Shown: in pieces, positions 26,172 to 34,944 of the stretch | How the letters are laid out: every line of letters begins with the position of its first letter | Position numbering within the stretch: position 1 is the first letter of the stretch | Origin: Dethiosulfatibacter aminovorans DSM 17477 | GTDB taxonomy: Bacteria; Bacillota; Clostridia; Tissierellales; Dethiosulfatibacteraceae | Direction: 5' to 3' | NCBI RefSeq assembly: GCF_900142005.1 | Contig: NZ_FQZL01000026.1 | Location: forward strand, 1-53,619 | DNA length: 53,619 bases | Made by a program: the position numbers and the translations under genes | Notes under the pieces: model-generated | What the model saw: only the letters and a program-made list of their open reading frames with translations | Database searches by the model: none | Told to the model about the DNA's origin: nothing

Positions 26172-26224
26172 ATAATACAGTAGGAACTGTACTGGGTTCC
26201 ATAGTACAGTTCCTACTGTATTAT
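26172..26224. repeat. 22-bp perfect inverted repeat (hairpin)
   Basis: Arms 26172-26193 and 26203-26224 are exact reverse complements over 22 bases, with a 9-base loop (GGGTTCCAT). Part of the right arm, CATAGTACAGTTC, is repeated directly at 26229-26241. No T-run follows on either strand. It lies in the 330-bp gap between the ParA-like gene terminator and efflux operon 2. Confidence 0.8.
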
Positions 26225-26297
26225 TGCACATAGTACAGTTCGGGTCAACATATTTCGTCCTGTGCAATCTTACAAAATTGTAACAAGTATCGGGCAA

Positions 26298-26352
26298 TAA
26301 AAAAACACCTGCAAAACAGGCATGCATTGACTCATTGCCGTTTTACAGGTGT
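26298..26352 (-). terminator. terminator of the mre-mrdA-ParA operon
   Basis: Minus-strand hairpin with a 15-bp stem (ACACCTGTAAAACGG pairing CTGTTTTGCAGGTGT, G-U pairs included) followed by T7, starting 33 bases after the ParA-like stop. Confidence 0.85.
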
Positions 26353-26384
26353 CCTATAGCTATTTTATTTAAAATAGACTTCTG

Positions 26385-27098
26385 TCAGCTCAATTTTTCA
26401 ATTATCCTGTCTGCGGTGCTTTCGATTCCTGTCAGCAGGTTTTTGTTCTCGACATAACTGTTGCCTACTTTCTGATAGTTGAGGTCGAACTCTATATGAC
26501 CTACACTTTTCAGGTTTATCATGTCTTCAAGCTCCTTTGGTGTAAACATGGTTCCTTTCTTTCCTTCCTTCTTCATGTACTTGTTGACGAGGTACAGTAT
26601 ATTGCCTGCATTTTCCTTGCCTATTATATTAAGGCAGGTGTTCATTCTTCCGATGTCCTCGATTCTGCTTTCCGTTATGAGAAGTATCCTGTCAAGGACA
26701 CTGTAGTCCATAATGTCCTTTTCGTCCCTGATGCTGCTTCCATCTATTATTACATAGTCGTATTTATCGTTTAGTATCATGAATAGCTTACCGAAGATCT
26801 TGTTTCCCTCCGCTTTCTTGGTTTCAAGCCTGGGAGTTGGTATCATGTCAAAAACCGAACCCTCGACCTCCGCCGATATCTTACCCTCGTCGAGGCTGCA
26901 TGTGTCGTCAACAAGATCCACATAGTCATATATTATGTTCATGTCATATCCCAGATAGACGGATGCATTTTTTGTCGAACCCGATATGTCCACATATACG
27001 ACACTGTTATTCTTTGCAAGCTTCTTTGCCAGTTCAAGTGAAAGAACTGTCTTTCCCTGCTGTTCCTCACATGAAGTTACAAGTAAAAATTTACTCAT
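26385..27098 (-). CDS. ParA/MinD-like P-loop ATPase, divergent
   Basis: A 237-residue deviant ATPase of the MinD/ParA/CpsD group. N-terminal KFLLVTSCEEQQGKTVLSLELA resembles the ParA P-loop, but the signature lysine of the deviant Walker A is absent and CEEQQGKT replaces GKGGVGKT. A switch-like VYVDISGS and the Walker B-like YDYVIIDGSS follow. The start is ATG 27098, five bases after GGAGG, overlapping the PBP2 stop by eight bases; upstream codons to 27164 lie inside PBP2. It holds the place of minC-minD after mreBCD-mrdA in other Clostridia, yet has no minC or minE beside it. Role unknown; a positioning or cell-envelope function is inference. Confidence 0.7.
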   Translation of the reverse strand: MSKFLLVTSCEEQQGKTVLSLELAKKLAKNNSVVYVDISGSTKNASVYLGYDMNIIYDYVDLVDDTCSLDEGKISAEVEGSVFDMIPTPRLETKKAEGNKIFGKLFMILNDKYDYVIIDGSSIRDEKDIMDYSVLDRILLITESRIEDIGRMNTCLNIIGKENAGNILYLVNKYMKKEGKKGTMFTPKELEDMINLKSVGHIEFDLNYQKVGNSYVENKNLLTGIESTADRIIEKLS

Positions 27099-30000
27099 TG
27101 GTTCCTCCCTCTTCCGCTTCTGTCGCCTGGGCTTCCAATTCAGCCTCCAGGGCTTCCTGTTCAAGTTCTTCTTCTGATTTTAGATTCAAATAGTCACCTA
27201 TCACTTCTCTGACTACGGGAGCAGGAAATCTTCCAGAACCTCCCTGGAATATAACCGATGCCACTGCTATCTGTGGATCATCTGCAGGCGCAAAGGCAAC
27301 ATACCATCCAAAGTCGTCATAGGGTTCTCCCGTTTCCGGATTCAAGCCGTCCTTTTCAGCCGTTCCTGTCTTTGATGCAACAGCAACGGGGAAGTTGTTG
27401 TACATGCCCCCTGTATTCTCCGATACCATGACCATTCCCTTTGTTACCGTATCAAGGAATGAATAGTCCGACAAATCTATCCTTTCAGAATTCCTTTCAG
27501 GCATATAGGTTACCCTGTCTTCATTGTAGGTGGTTCCCTTCTTGATTACGCTGACATTATGTCTGTATCCTCCGTTTGCAACAGTGGCAATATAGTTTGC
27601 CATCTGTATGGGCGTATATGCATTGCTTCCCTGACCTATACTGATATTCATGGTGTCTCCATCATTCCACACCGCCTGATTCAGATAAGTATACTTTATT
27701 ATATCTCCAAGAGGGATTCCCCTGTTATTTCTCATCTCAGGGTCTAGTCCCAGCTTTCCAAGACTGTCAAAAACCTCAGTCCTGGTCATAGGCTCGTTTC
27801 CCCTCACCCATGACACGATTTCATTTACTATCTGTTCCTTTTCATCATCATTTATCGTTGTTCCTTCAACTACAAAATTCTCGATTTCATCATCCAGATA
27901 TAACCTGAGGAAATATTTTATATTGTTTATCTTTGTATCAGGATCAGGAAGTCTTCCCGACACCTCATTGGGAATGGAAATCTCTATTCCTGTCTTGTCG
28001 TTCAGTCCCATCTGTTCAGCCATGGACAGTATGTCTTCAAGCTCAACCTTGACTGATACCCTTTCCCCTGTAGCCTTGTTTTCTCCAAGGACTACGCTAA
28101 AGAAATAGAAGTTGCACGAATCCCTTATGGCATCAAACATGTTTTCATATCCATGAAGTCCCTTATACATGTTCCATATCCAGCATCCGAATGTCTGGCT
28201 TCCAATTTCCATGTGACCTGCACAATAAATCTGTTCGTAAGGTGATATACCCTTTTCCAGAGCTGCCAGCGCTGTTATGATCTTGAATGTCGATCCGGGC
28301 TGAATTGCTGTCAGCATGGATATGTTGTAGAGAGGTTTTGGCGCCAGCGGGTTCTTCGACTCATTCAAAAGATCCTGCCAGTCGTTTTGCGAAATTCCTG
28401 TCGAAAACAGATTGGGGTCATAGGATGGATAGTTGACCATGGCAAGAACTTCTCCGGTATTGACATCCAGAGCAACCAGCGCTCCCGAAACTGCATTCTT
28501 GTAGGTATTGTCGAATTTGAAGTCTCCCCACTTGCTTTCGAAAACTCCTCCAACCTGTATCTCTTCAAGGGCCCTTTCAAGGTATTTTTCAGCATTCCTT
28601 TGAAGATCGATGTCTATAGTCAGGTAAAGGTTGTTGCCCGGTACAGGCTCACCTGTCTCAACGGTACTTATCCGATTGCCGTAAACATCAACCTTCAATG
28701 TCTCGCTACCCTTTGTGCCATTTAGAAGATATTCAAAATTTTCCTCCACTCCTGTCTTTCCTATTATGTCATCCCTTGAATAGTCTCCCTGATTTATATA
28801 CTTCTCTATCTCATAGTCCTGGGAAATCCTTCCAAGATACCCAAGGATATGGGCAGCAGATTCCTTGTATGGATAGTATCGAAGAGGTTCAACTGTAATC
28901 TCCACACCCTTGAGCTTGTCGTAGTTTTCAGATATAAGTGCCACAGTCTTTTCAGAAACACCGTAGGAAATATCAATTGGGTGGTATGCGAGATATCCCT
29001 GCTTTACATATCTTTCCTTTATGGCAAAAACCTTTCTTGCCAGATAGTCGCTTATGTCAACTTCAAACCCTGCATTTTCCTTGAGGTCACGGAAGACATT
29101 CTGAGCGGAAATACTGTCATCATCAACACTCCCCAAATTCCCTTCGACCCAGTTGACTTTTTTGATTACAGATGTATACTCCCATCTTGATACTGATATG
29201 GACGGATTGATATATGCGAGTAGGGCCTCCTGTGCATAATATTTGACCTCGTCCGAAGTTATGATGTCAAAATCCATATTGCCGGCAATTGCATATTCGA
29301 CAAGTATGCTGTATGCCGTCGCTTCTTCAGAATATCCTTCCTGAAGAAGGAATTCGTTCTTCTCTTCATTGTTTGTAAAATTGAAATATACAACATTCTG
29401 CTCCTCGTCGACAGTGTAGACTATGGGTAGCTCAGGATTCAGCTCCATAACCTTGTCGTAAAGAGTCACTCCGGGCATGATATTTTCTTCATCTGCAACA
29501 AAGACATTCCTGAAAAAATCATCATAGCAGTACTGTCTCACAAGATGAGAAAAGTCGGATTTTGCATCAGTTGTGAAATCTATGTATTCAGACCTTGTTA
29601 CAAGATCCTTCTTTATTGCATAGTAGTCGTTGTCGTAGGTGAAGGAATAGGGCACCAGTTCAAGACCTTCAACCAGGTTGTTTTCATAGAGGATATTAAA
29701 CATCATGAGTCTGATTTCAGAATTTGTCAGATATTTCCCGAGTATTCTGCCGTCCTCATATACGGCATCAATGATATACTGCACCGGTGTCACACCCTCT
29801 ATTGTGATGTCTGTAAAATAATACTCTCCGTTTTTATAGGAGACAGGAAAATCCTCAATCTCCTTGTTCATTATGAAGCTTATTCTTTCCTTAAGATCAA
29901 TTAGGGATTCAAAGTCTTCCGCAGCTGTGAAAATTTCTTCCACCAGACCGTGTTCAATGAAAAGAGCCTCCACTTTCTCCTCAGGATAATAGAATTCAGA

Positions 30001-30390
30001 AACGCTGTAGTCCGAATCAAACACTATGCTGTTAAGCTCAATTGGAAATTCATCAAGTATGGTTTCATTGTTTCTGTCAAGGATTTCCGCAAGAAGGAGA
30101 ACAGTGTCGTTGAGATCTTCACTGTCAATATCGTCCTTTCTCATCTGCACGGTAAAACTCGGTACATTTCCGGCAAGGAGGATTCCGTTTCTGTCATAGA
30201 TATTTCCCCTGGGAGCCTTTATGGGAATATCCCTTATTGTCTTTACATCAGCCTCGGTTCTGTATGCCTCTCCCTGGACTATTGTAAGGGATGCCAGCCT
30301 GAAAGCCAATACAAGAAGCATAAGGAGTATAATGTAGAACAATATGTTAAATCTGTTTTTTATATCAAAAATACTTATTTGGATCACCAC
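27091..30390 (-). CDS. mrdA: penicillin-binding protein 2, elongasome transpeptidase
   Basis: Class B PBP that cross-links peptidoglycan during cell elongation. The 1099-residue protein has one N-terminal TM (about 17-37), the dimerisation region with PRGNIYDRNG, a large insert at about 110-480, and a transpeptidase domain with SxxK (PGSTFK, Ser700-Lys703), SxN (SCN, 758-760) and KTG (SKTGTAE, Lys1007). It is longer than the usual 600-700 residues of class B enzymes because of the insert and an acidic C-terminal tail rich in Glu and Ala. The start is probably GTG 30390, one base after the mreD stop, with no clear Shine-Dalgarno, so translation looks coupled. Part of mreB-mreC-mreD-mrdA. Confidence 0.93.
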   Translation of the reverse strand: MVIQISIFDIKNRFNILFYIILLMLLVLAFRLASLTIVQGEAYRTEADVKTIRDIPIKAPRGNIYDRNGILLAGNVPSFTVQMRKDDIDSEDLNDTVLLLAEILDRNNETILDEFPIELNSIVFDSDYSVSEFYYPEEKVEALFIEHGLVEEIFTAAEDFESLIDLKERISFIMNKEIEDFPVSYKNGEYYFTDITIEGVTPVQYIIDAVYEDGRILGKYLTNSEIRLMMFNILYENNLVEGLELVPYSFTYDNDYYAIKKDLVTRSEYIDFTTDAKSDFSHLVRQYCYDDFFRNVFVADEENIMPGVTLYDKVMELNPELPIVYTVDEEQNVVYFNFTNNEEKNEFLLQEGYSEEATAYSILVEYAIAGNMDFDIITSDEVKYYAQEALLAYINPSISVSRWEYTSVIKKVNWVEGNLGSVDDDSISAQNVFRDLKENAGFEVDISDYLARKVFAIKERYVKQGYLAYHPIDISYGVSEKTVALISENYDKLKGVEITVEPLRYYPYKESAAHILGYLGRISQDYEIEKYINQGDYSRDDIIGKTGVEENFEYLLNGTKGSETLKVDVYGNRISTVETGEPVPGNNLYLTIDIDLQRNAEKYLERALEEIQVGGVFESKWGDFKFDNTYKNAVSGALVALDVNTGEVLAMVNYPSYDPNLFSTGISQNDWQDLLNESKNPLAPKPLYNISMLTAIQPGSTFKIITALAALEKGISPYEQIYCAGHMEIGSQTFGCWIWNMYKGLHGYENMFDAIRDSCNFYFFSVVLGENKATGERVSVKVELEDILSMAEQMGLNDKTGIEISIPNEVSGRLPDPDTKINNIKYFLRLYLDDEIENFVVEGTTINDDEKEQIVNEIVSWVRGNEPMTRTEVFDSLGKLGLDPEMRNNRGIPLGDIIKYTYLNQAVWNDGDTMNISIGQGSNAYTPIQMANYIATVANGGYRHNVSVIKKGTTYNEDRVTYMPERNSERIDLSDYSFLDTVTKGMVMVSENTGGMYNNFPVAVASKTGTAEKDGLNPETGEPYDDFGWYVAFAPADDPQIAVASVIFQGGSGRFPAPVVREVIGDYLNLKSEEELEQEALEAELEAQATEAEEGGTNE

Positions 30391-30391
30391 T

Positions 30392-30889
30392 TTATTCGAA
30401 TTTTATGTTAAGCTCCTTGAAAATATATCTTTCAAGTTTAAGTATCGGCGCCAATATTATAACGCTCATAACCAATTCTATAACTATAGGTCTAATCATA
30501 TATATGATTGAAGCCGAATCAATTTTCAAAAAATAGTTTATCATATAGAACATAAGATGAAAAACTACAGTTGCCGCTACGGTAAAATAAAAATTTGTAA
30601 GAAAATCAAACTTATACACGTTTTCCGACAAGCTTCCTAGAGAAAACCCGATAATCAGAAATATCAGAGAATTTATCCCAAAACTCTGATAATATAAAAG
30701 ATCATTGAGCATGCCAAGCATAAGTCCCAGTGTTCCTCCATAAATTTCATTTGTCTGCAGGGACATGACGACAAGCATCACAAGGGTAAGGTTTACTACA
30801 ACCCCAAAGACAGTAATAAACTGCAAAATGGTTGACTGGAAAATAAATGAAACCAGTAGAATCAAATAAAATATCATATTCTTCATCAT
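30392..30889 (-). CDS. mreD: rod shape-determining protein MreD
   Basis: Integral membrane protein of the elongasome, 165 residues with about five TM helices and short loops, typical size and hydrophobicity for MreD. It overlaps mreC by four bases and is followed by mrdA. Sequence conservation in this family is weak; the call rests on length, topology and its place between mreC and PBP2. Confidence 0.9.
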   Translation of the reverse strand: MMKNMIFYLILLVSFIFQSTILQFITVFGVVVNLTLVMLVVMSLQTNEIYGGTLGLMLGMLNDLLYYQSFGINSLIFLIIGFSLGSLSENVYKFDFLTNFYFTVAATVVFHLMFYMINYFLKIDSASIIYMIRPIVIELVMSVIILAPILKLERYIFKELNIKFE

Positions 30890-31722
30890 CGTTCCACCCT
30901 TATGATATATACTTCAAACAGTTTCTCGAAATCAACGGATGTATCAACTGTGATTTTTTCGGTCAAAAGATCAGAAGTTTTTTCGATCTTTGATATTTCA
31001 CCTATGTACAGATTTGGAATATATATTTCTCCAAGTCCCGATGTCATAACCTGGTCTCCAATATTTAAATCCTCAGTCTGCTTGAACATATAACCTTCCG
31101 TCTCACCTTCAATAGTTCCGCTTATGACTCCGGTTTCATTAGTTCTTAATATCTTTATGCTGACACTACTGTTCACATCATTTATTGCAACAACTTTGGA
31201 CCAGTTCGGTCCAACATCAGTAATCTTTCCTATGAGGCCAACCCTTATTATCCCGTCATCGGTCTTCATTGCCTGAATAACTATATCGTCAACATTAATA
31301 TCATCACTACTTCCCTTATCCAGGGTAAACCTTCCAAACCAGTTAACAATATCCCTTGATATGATTTGACTTCTAACAAAGTCATATTCTACGGTTCTAA
31401 GCATTTCATATGCATTTGTAAGAGCAGCCGAATTGTTTACAAGATATTTCAACTCCAGGTTCTCCTCCTGAAGACTGTACATTTTCTCCTTCAGCTGCAG
31501 GTTTTCTTCCCTGATTTTTGATATGTTGAGTATAGACTCAAAAGAATTGGAAAAGGTCTGCCCTATGGAATAAAAAACCTTCTGGACAGGAGAAAATACT
31601 GCTCCTGCAATGCCCGCAGGGCTTGACATATTTCCCTGCGAAGAGCTCAATCCTATTGATGCTATAAGAAACAGTATTATTAAAACAAAAATTATTCTTA
31701 TGATTCTTTTATTATTATGCAA
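30886..31722 (-). CDS. mreC: rod shape-determining protein MreC
   Basis: Bitopic elongasome scaffold, 278 residues: an N-terminal TM (RIIFVLIILFLIASIGL), a coiled coil (about 65-100, EENLQLKEKMYSLQEENLELK), and a C-terminal double beta-barrel with GLIGKITDVG and the closing region LYIGEISKIEK. The start is TTG 31722, five bases after AAAGGTGG; a GTG at 31731 lies inside that ribosome site. It follows mreB by 11 bases. Confidence 0.92.
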   Translation of the reverse strand: MHNNKRIIRIIFVLIILFLIASIGLSSSQGNMSSPAGIAGAVFSPVQKVFYSIGQTFSNSFESILNISKIREENLQLKEKMYSLQEENLELKYLVNNSAALTNAYEMLRTVEYDFVRSQIISRDIVNWFGRFTLDKGSSDDINVDDIVIQAMKTDDGIIRVGLIGKITDVGPNWSKVVAINDVNSSVSIKILRTNETGVISGTIEGETEGYMFKQTEDLNIGDQVMTSGLGEIYIPNLYIGEISKIEKTSDLLTEKITVDTSVDFEKLFEVYIIRVER

Positions 31723-31733
31723 AAATACCACCT

Positions 31734-32753
31734 TTAATAAATACTTTTATATTTCATCAAATTCTCTACAACTACGCCAGTACCTCTTGCTACACATCCA
31801 AGAGGATCTTCAGAAACAGTCGCTTCTATACCCGTTTCCTGGGTAATAAGCTTGTCAAGGCCCCTAAGAAGAGCTCCACCACCGGTCATTGTTATTCCGT
31901 TTAGTGAAATATCCGCAGCAAGTTCGGGAGGAGTGACCTCCAGGACCCTTTTTATTGAAGCCACTATTGCTTCTACCGGCTCTTTTATTGCTTCTCTTAT
32001 CTGATCATCAGTTACCTTTACGGTCTTTGGAAGTCCCGTTATCAGATCTCTTCCAGTAACATCCTTAATACACTCATCTTCATCGATTATACCGTCAATC
32101 ACATTACCCATTTCAATCTTTATCTCTTCAGATGTCTTGAATCCTATAAGCATGTTGTGCTTAAATCTTATATAGGTCTTAATGGCTTCATCTATGGCAT
32201 CTCCACCTAGCTTCAGAGACTCACTCTCCACTATGCCGCCCAGGGAAATAACCGCCGTATCCGTAGTCCCTCCACCGATATCTATCACCATATTTCCAAA
32301 TGGCTCATAAATATCAAGACCTGAACCTATTGCTGCTGCGACAGGTTCCTCAATGAGCATTGCCCTTTTTGCACCTGCAGACTCTGCAGCTTCCTCAACC
32401 GCTCTTTTTTCAACAGCAGTAACCTTTGATGGAATGCCTATTACAATTACAGGTTTTATAAGCTGAAATGTCTTTAACGTTTTTTTAATGAAGTATCTCA
32501 ACATGACCTGTGTGATGGTGAAATCCGCTATTACGCCATCCTTAAGAGGCCTCACAGTAAATATATCTTCAGGCGTCCTGTCAAGCATCGCCTTGGCGTC
32601 GGCCCCTATTGCTATAACCTTGTTTGTCGACCTTTGAACAGCAACAACGGAAGGTTCATCTATAACAACTCCTTTGCCTTTCATGTAGACAAGAGTATTG
32701 GCTGTCCCAAGATCTATACCAATTTTTTTGGATAATCCGTCAAATAATGCCAT
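31734..32753 (-). CDS. mreB: rod shape-determining protein MreB
   Basis: Bacterial actin that guides sidewall peptidoglycan synthesis. The 339-residue protein has phosphate-1 GIDLGTANTLVYMKGKGVV, phosphate-2 DIGGGTTDTAV and the adenosine motif TGGGALLRGLD. Length is typical. The start is ATG 32753 with GGGAG upstream. First of mreBCD-mrdA, downstream of radC by 12 bases, the common clostridial order. Confidence 0.97.
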   Translation of the reverse strand: MALFDGLSKKIGIDLGTANTLVYMKGKGVVIDEPSVVAVQRSTNKVIAIGADAKAMLDRTPEDIFTVRPLKDGVIADFTITQVMLRYFIKKTLKTFQLIKPVIVIGIPSKVTAVEKRAVEEAAESAGAKRAMLIEEPVAAAIGSGLDIYEPFGNMVIDIGGGTTDTAVISLGGIVESESLKLGGDAIDEAIKTYIRFKHNMLIGFKTSEEIKIEMGNVIDGIIDEDECIKDVTGRDLITGLPKTVKVTDDQIREAIKEPVEAIVASIKRVLEVTPPELAADISLNGITMTGGGALLRGLDKLITQETGIEATVSEDPLGCVARGTGVVVENLMKYKSIY

Positions 32754-32765
32754 TTATTTCTCCCT

Positions 32766-33458
32766 TTAGATTATATTCTCTTCCTTGAAGCTTAAATAAC
32801 TGCCGTCTCCGATAATTATATGGTCAAGTACCTTTATTCCCATTATATCGCCAGCTTCCACAAGCCTTTCGGTTATATTAATATCCTCCCTGCTTGGCTT
32901 TGTATCTCCGCTGGGATGATTATGAACCAGTATCATGGAAGCGCTGGATTTCTTTATTGCTTCTGCGAACACCTCTCTTGGGTGTACAATGGAAGAATTC
33001 AAGTTTCCAATAGATACCGTCACCACATCTATGATCTGGTTTTTAGTATCCATCAGCACAGTCTTGAAATGCTCCTTTTTCAAATATCTCATATCTTCCA
33101 TAAGATAGCACGATACATCTCCCGGAGATGATATCTTGTATTTGTTTCCAGGCTCAAGTCTCGCAACCCTCTTACCCAACTCCACGGCAGCAAGAAGCTG
33201 TGCCGCCTTTGCATCGCTGACACCGTGAAAGGTACATAAAAATTCCGGACCTGTGTCTAGAAGATTCTTAAGACCTCTTCCATCATGGTTGAGTATCTTT
33301 CGTGCAAGATCAACTGCAGTATCCTTTGCACTTCCTACTCTCAGAATAATCGCAATAAGTTCCGAATTCGTAAGCGTATCGGGACCTTGGCTAAGCAGTT
33401 TTTCCCTTGGTCTGTCCTCCGAGGGCAGTTCCATTATAGTATAATGTCTATTCTCCAA
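32766..33458 (-). CDS. radC: RadC-family JAB/MPN protein
   Basis: 230-residue RadC (YeeS-like) protein with an N-terminal helix-hairpin-helix region and a C-terminal JAB/MPN metalloprotease fold bearing the motif VHNHPSGDTKPSREDI (H-x-H and Asp ligands). Its biochemical role is not settled in bacteria despite the DNA-repair name. The start is TTG 33458, six bases after GGGGGG; this keeps the conserved N-terminal YTIMELPSEDRPREKL. It lies between maf and mreB, as in many Firmicutes. Confidence 0.93.
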   Translation of the reverse strand: MENRHYTIMELPSEDRPREKLLSQGPDTLTNSELIAIILRVGSAKDTAVDLARKILNHDGRGLKNLLDTGPEFLCTFHGVSDAKAAQLLAAVELGKRVARLEPGNKYKISSPGDVSCYLMEDMRYLKKEHFKTVLMDTKNQIIDVVTVSIGNLNSSIVHPREVFAEAIKKSSASMILVHNHPSGDTKPSREDINITERLVEAGDIMGIKVLDHIIIGDGSYLSFKEENII

Positions 33459-33513
33459 TCCAATCCCCCCAAATTTGATTTGTTTGACCGCTTTGGCGGC
33501 TAACGTAACATAG

Positions 33514-34101
33514 TTACTCTGTCTTGTCCAACAAATTCTTGTTGAAGTATTTGATTAATATTTGATTGATTTTTCCCATCGGAAGACCTACTACATTGGC
33601 ATAGGAACCCTTGACTGATTTTACCAGAAGTTCACCATAACCCTGGATGCCGTAGGCACCTGCCTTGTCCACATACTCTTCAGTATCAAGGTAGCTGTTT
33701 ATCGTATCATCGCCAAGATCATAAAATTCCACTTCCGTCACATCATAATCTATGATTCTCAATGGTATTTCTTCATCCATTATGGAAAAACCCGTATAAA
33801 CATAATGTTTGTCACCGCTTAAGGATTTAAGCATTCTGAATGCATCATTTCTATCCTTGGGTTTTTCTAGTATATCATCCTTATATACTATTGTGTCAGC
33901 GGCAATTATAAGACCCTTTTTCTCTTCTTCATGAGTTATATGAAGTGCCTTTTTAAGAGAAAGCGCCATTACAAACTCTTCCGGCCTCATTTTAGTATGA
34001 CAGACTTCATCTATTTGTGCGGGAACTATTTCAAGGTCGCAGTATTTCCCCAGTATTTCAATTCTTCTAGGCGACTTGGATGCCAGTAATATCTTATCCA
34101 T
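33514..34101 (-). CDS. maf: Maf nucleotide pyrophosphatase
   Basis: House-cleaning pyrophosphatase that hydrolyses noncanonical (methylated) UTP, dTTP or CTP. The motif ILLASKSPRRIEIL opens the protein, and the catalytic VIAADTIVYKDDILEKP follows at about 67-83. The conserved GAYGIQGYGELLVKSVKGSYANVVGLPMG tail segment is intact. The start is ATG 34101 (AGGTG upstream); a GTG at 34107 directly after the DUF4321 stop is possible. The gene lies before radC and mreB as usual. Confidence 0.92.
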   Translation of the reverse strand: MDKILLASKSPRRIEILGKYCDLEIVPAQIDEVCHTKMRPEEFVMALSLKKALHITHEEEKKGLIIAADTIVYKDDILEKPKDRNDAFRMLKSLSGDKHYVYTGFSIMDEEIPLRIIDYDVTEVEFYDLGDDTINSYLDTEEYVDKAGAYGIQGYGELLVKSVKGSYANVVGLPMGKINQILIKYFNKNLLDKTE

Positions 34102-34107
34102 AAGCAC

Positions 34108-34350
34108 CTACATCTTCCTGAATATCAGAATCACTGCAATGATTCCTATTACACCTGCAAGATTTATATTGAAGCTGAAACCCATGGTGAAATCGAAAAA
34201 GCTAAGGTCAAGAGTAGCCGGTCCAAATGATATGGACTCAGACAATTTCAAAACAGGAATCACCCCTGACAAGGCATCCCCAATGATATTTCCTATTATA
34301 GAACCTGCTGCTATTATAAATATCCAAAGTATAATATTATGTTTTTTCAC
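34108..34350 (-). CDS. DUF4321 membrane protein
   Basis: 80-residue protein with an N-terminal TM (about 6-28) and a C-terminal TM (about 62-77), matching the DUF4321 family of Clostridia, which is commonly found before maf. Between the helices lies an acidic-hydrophobic loop. Function unknown. Its stop TAG nearly overlaps the maf start, implying coupling. Confidence 0.85.
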   Translation of the reverse strand: MKKHNIILWIFIIAAGSIIGNIIGDALSGVIPVLKLSESISFGPATLDLSFFDFTMGFSFNINLAGVIGIIAVILIFRKM

Positions 34351-34356
34351 TATGTT

Positions 34357-34866
34357 CTACCATCCTATACTAATTTGTTTCTTCAAATTTCCAACTATAA
34401 AAATACTTGCATAACCTACGAAGCAGCCTGTAAAAAGACTAACGATATACATTACAGGCAAATAGGTCAATATCTTCATATTTTCAAGAACCGCCGCTGC
34501 CACAAATACCTGAGCGGTATTATGTGCCAAGGCTCCAAGGACACTTACACCTATAAGGCTTAAGCAGCCACTGAGATATCTGTAAGCCAAATGCATAACT
34601 ACTACACTCAGTATGGCTCCTGAAATGGAATACAAAAACCCTATTGGATTCCCTACTGCCAGAAGGACAAGTATGCTTTTTAAAATCGCAACTGTAAGTC
34701 CCTTCTTGAAGCCGAAAACAACAATAACCGACAGTATAACCATATTTGCCAGTCCAAGCCTTGCTCCCGGAGCAATGAAAGGAAGGGGAATCATCCCCTC
34801 AAGTATGCTAAGTACCAGTGCGCCTGTAGTAAGAAGGGCCAAAAATATATATTCTCTTGTATTCAT
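34357..34866 (-). CDS. Gx transporter family membrane protein (heptaprenyl diphosphate synthase component I-like)
   Basis: 169-residue protein with about five TM helices and the motif PFIAPGARLGLANMV near the N-terminus, the signature of the Gx/HepS-I-type family. It resembles S-components of ECF transporters more than soluble synthase subunits; annotations of this family as heptaprenyl diphosphate synthase component I are historical. It follows the NusG domain II protein, its frequent partner. Substrate unknown. The start is ATG 34866 with GGTGAT upstream. Confidence 0.82.
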   Translation of the reverse strand: MNTREYIFLALLTTGALVLSILEGMIPLPFIAPGARLGLANMVILSVIVVFGFKKGLTVAILKSILVLLAVGNPIGFLYSISGAILSVVVMHLAYRYLSGCLSLIGVSVLGALAHNTAQVFVAAAVLENMKILTYLPVMYIVSLFTGCFVGYASIFIVGNLKKQISIGW

Positions 34867-34900
34867 AAACCATCACCGTCAATATTTATTAAATTGAATT

Positions 34901-34943
34901 CCGGCTTTTACTTTCTCAAGCTGCAGGTAAGCAGCCTAGCCGG
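34901..34943 (-). promoter_or_regulatory. nested stem-loop between NusG-II and Gx genes
   Basis: Outer arms CCGGCT (34938-34943 complement) and AGCCGG (34901-34906 complement) enclose an inner hairpin GCTGC-TTACCT-GCAGC. There is no T-run, so it is not a standard terminator. It lies directly after the NusG-II stop and may tune expression of the following gene. Confidence 0.45.
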
Positions 34944-34944
34944 T

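Noticed and set aside
26115..26327. 70-residue minus-strand frame with YNFVRLHRT, resembling the end of some transposases
   Set aside because: It overlaps the large inverted repeat and a terminator, has no upstream transposase frame and no ribosome site; the resemblance is too short to call a remnant.
33494..33508. Small palindrome GTAAC-ATA-GTTAC between radC and maf
   Set aside because: Short, AT-rich, and within a gap between co-directional genes; too weak to call an operator.
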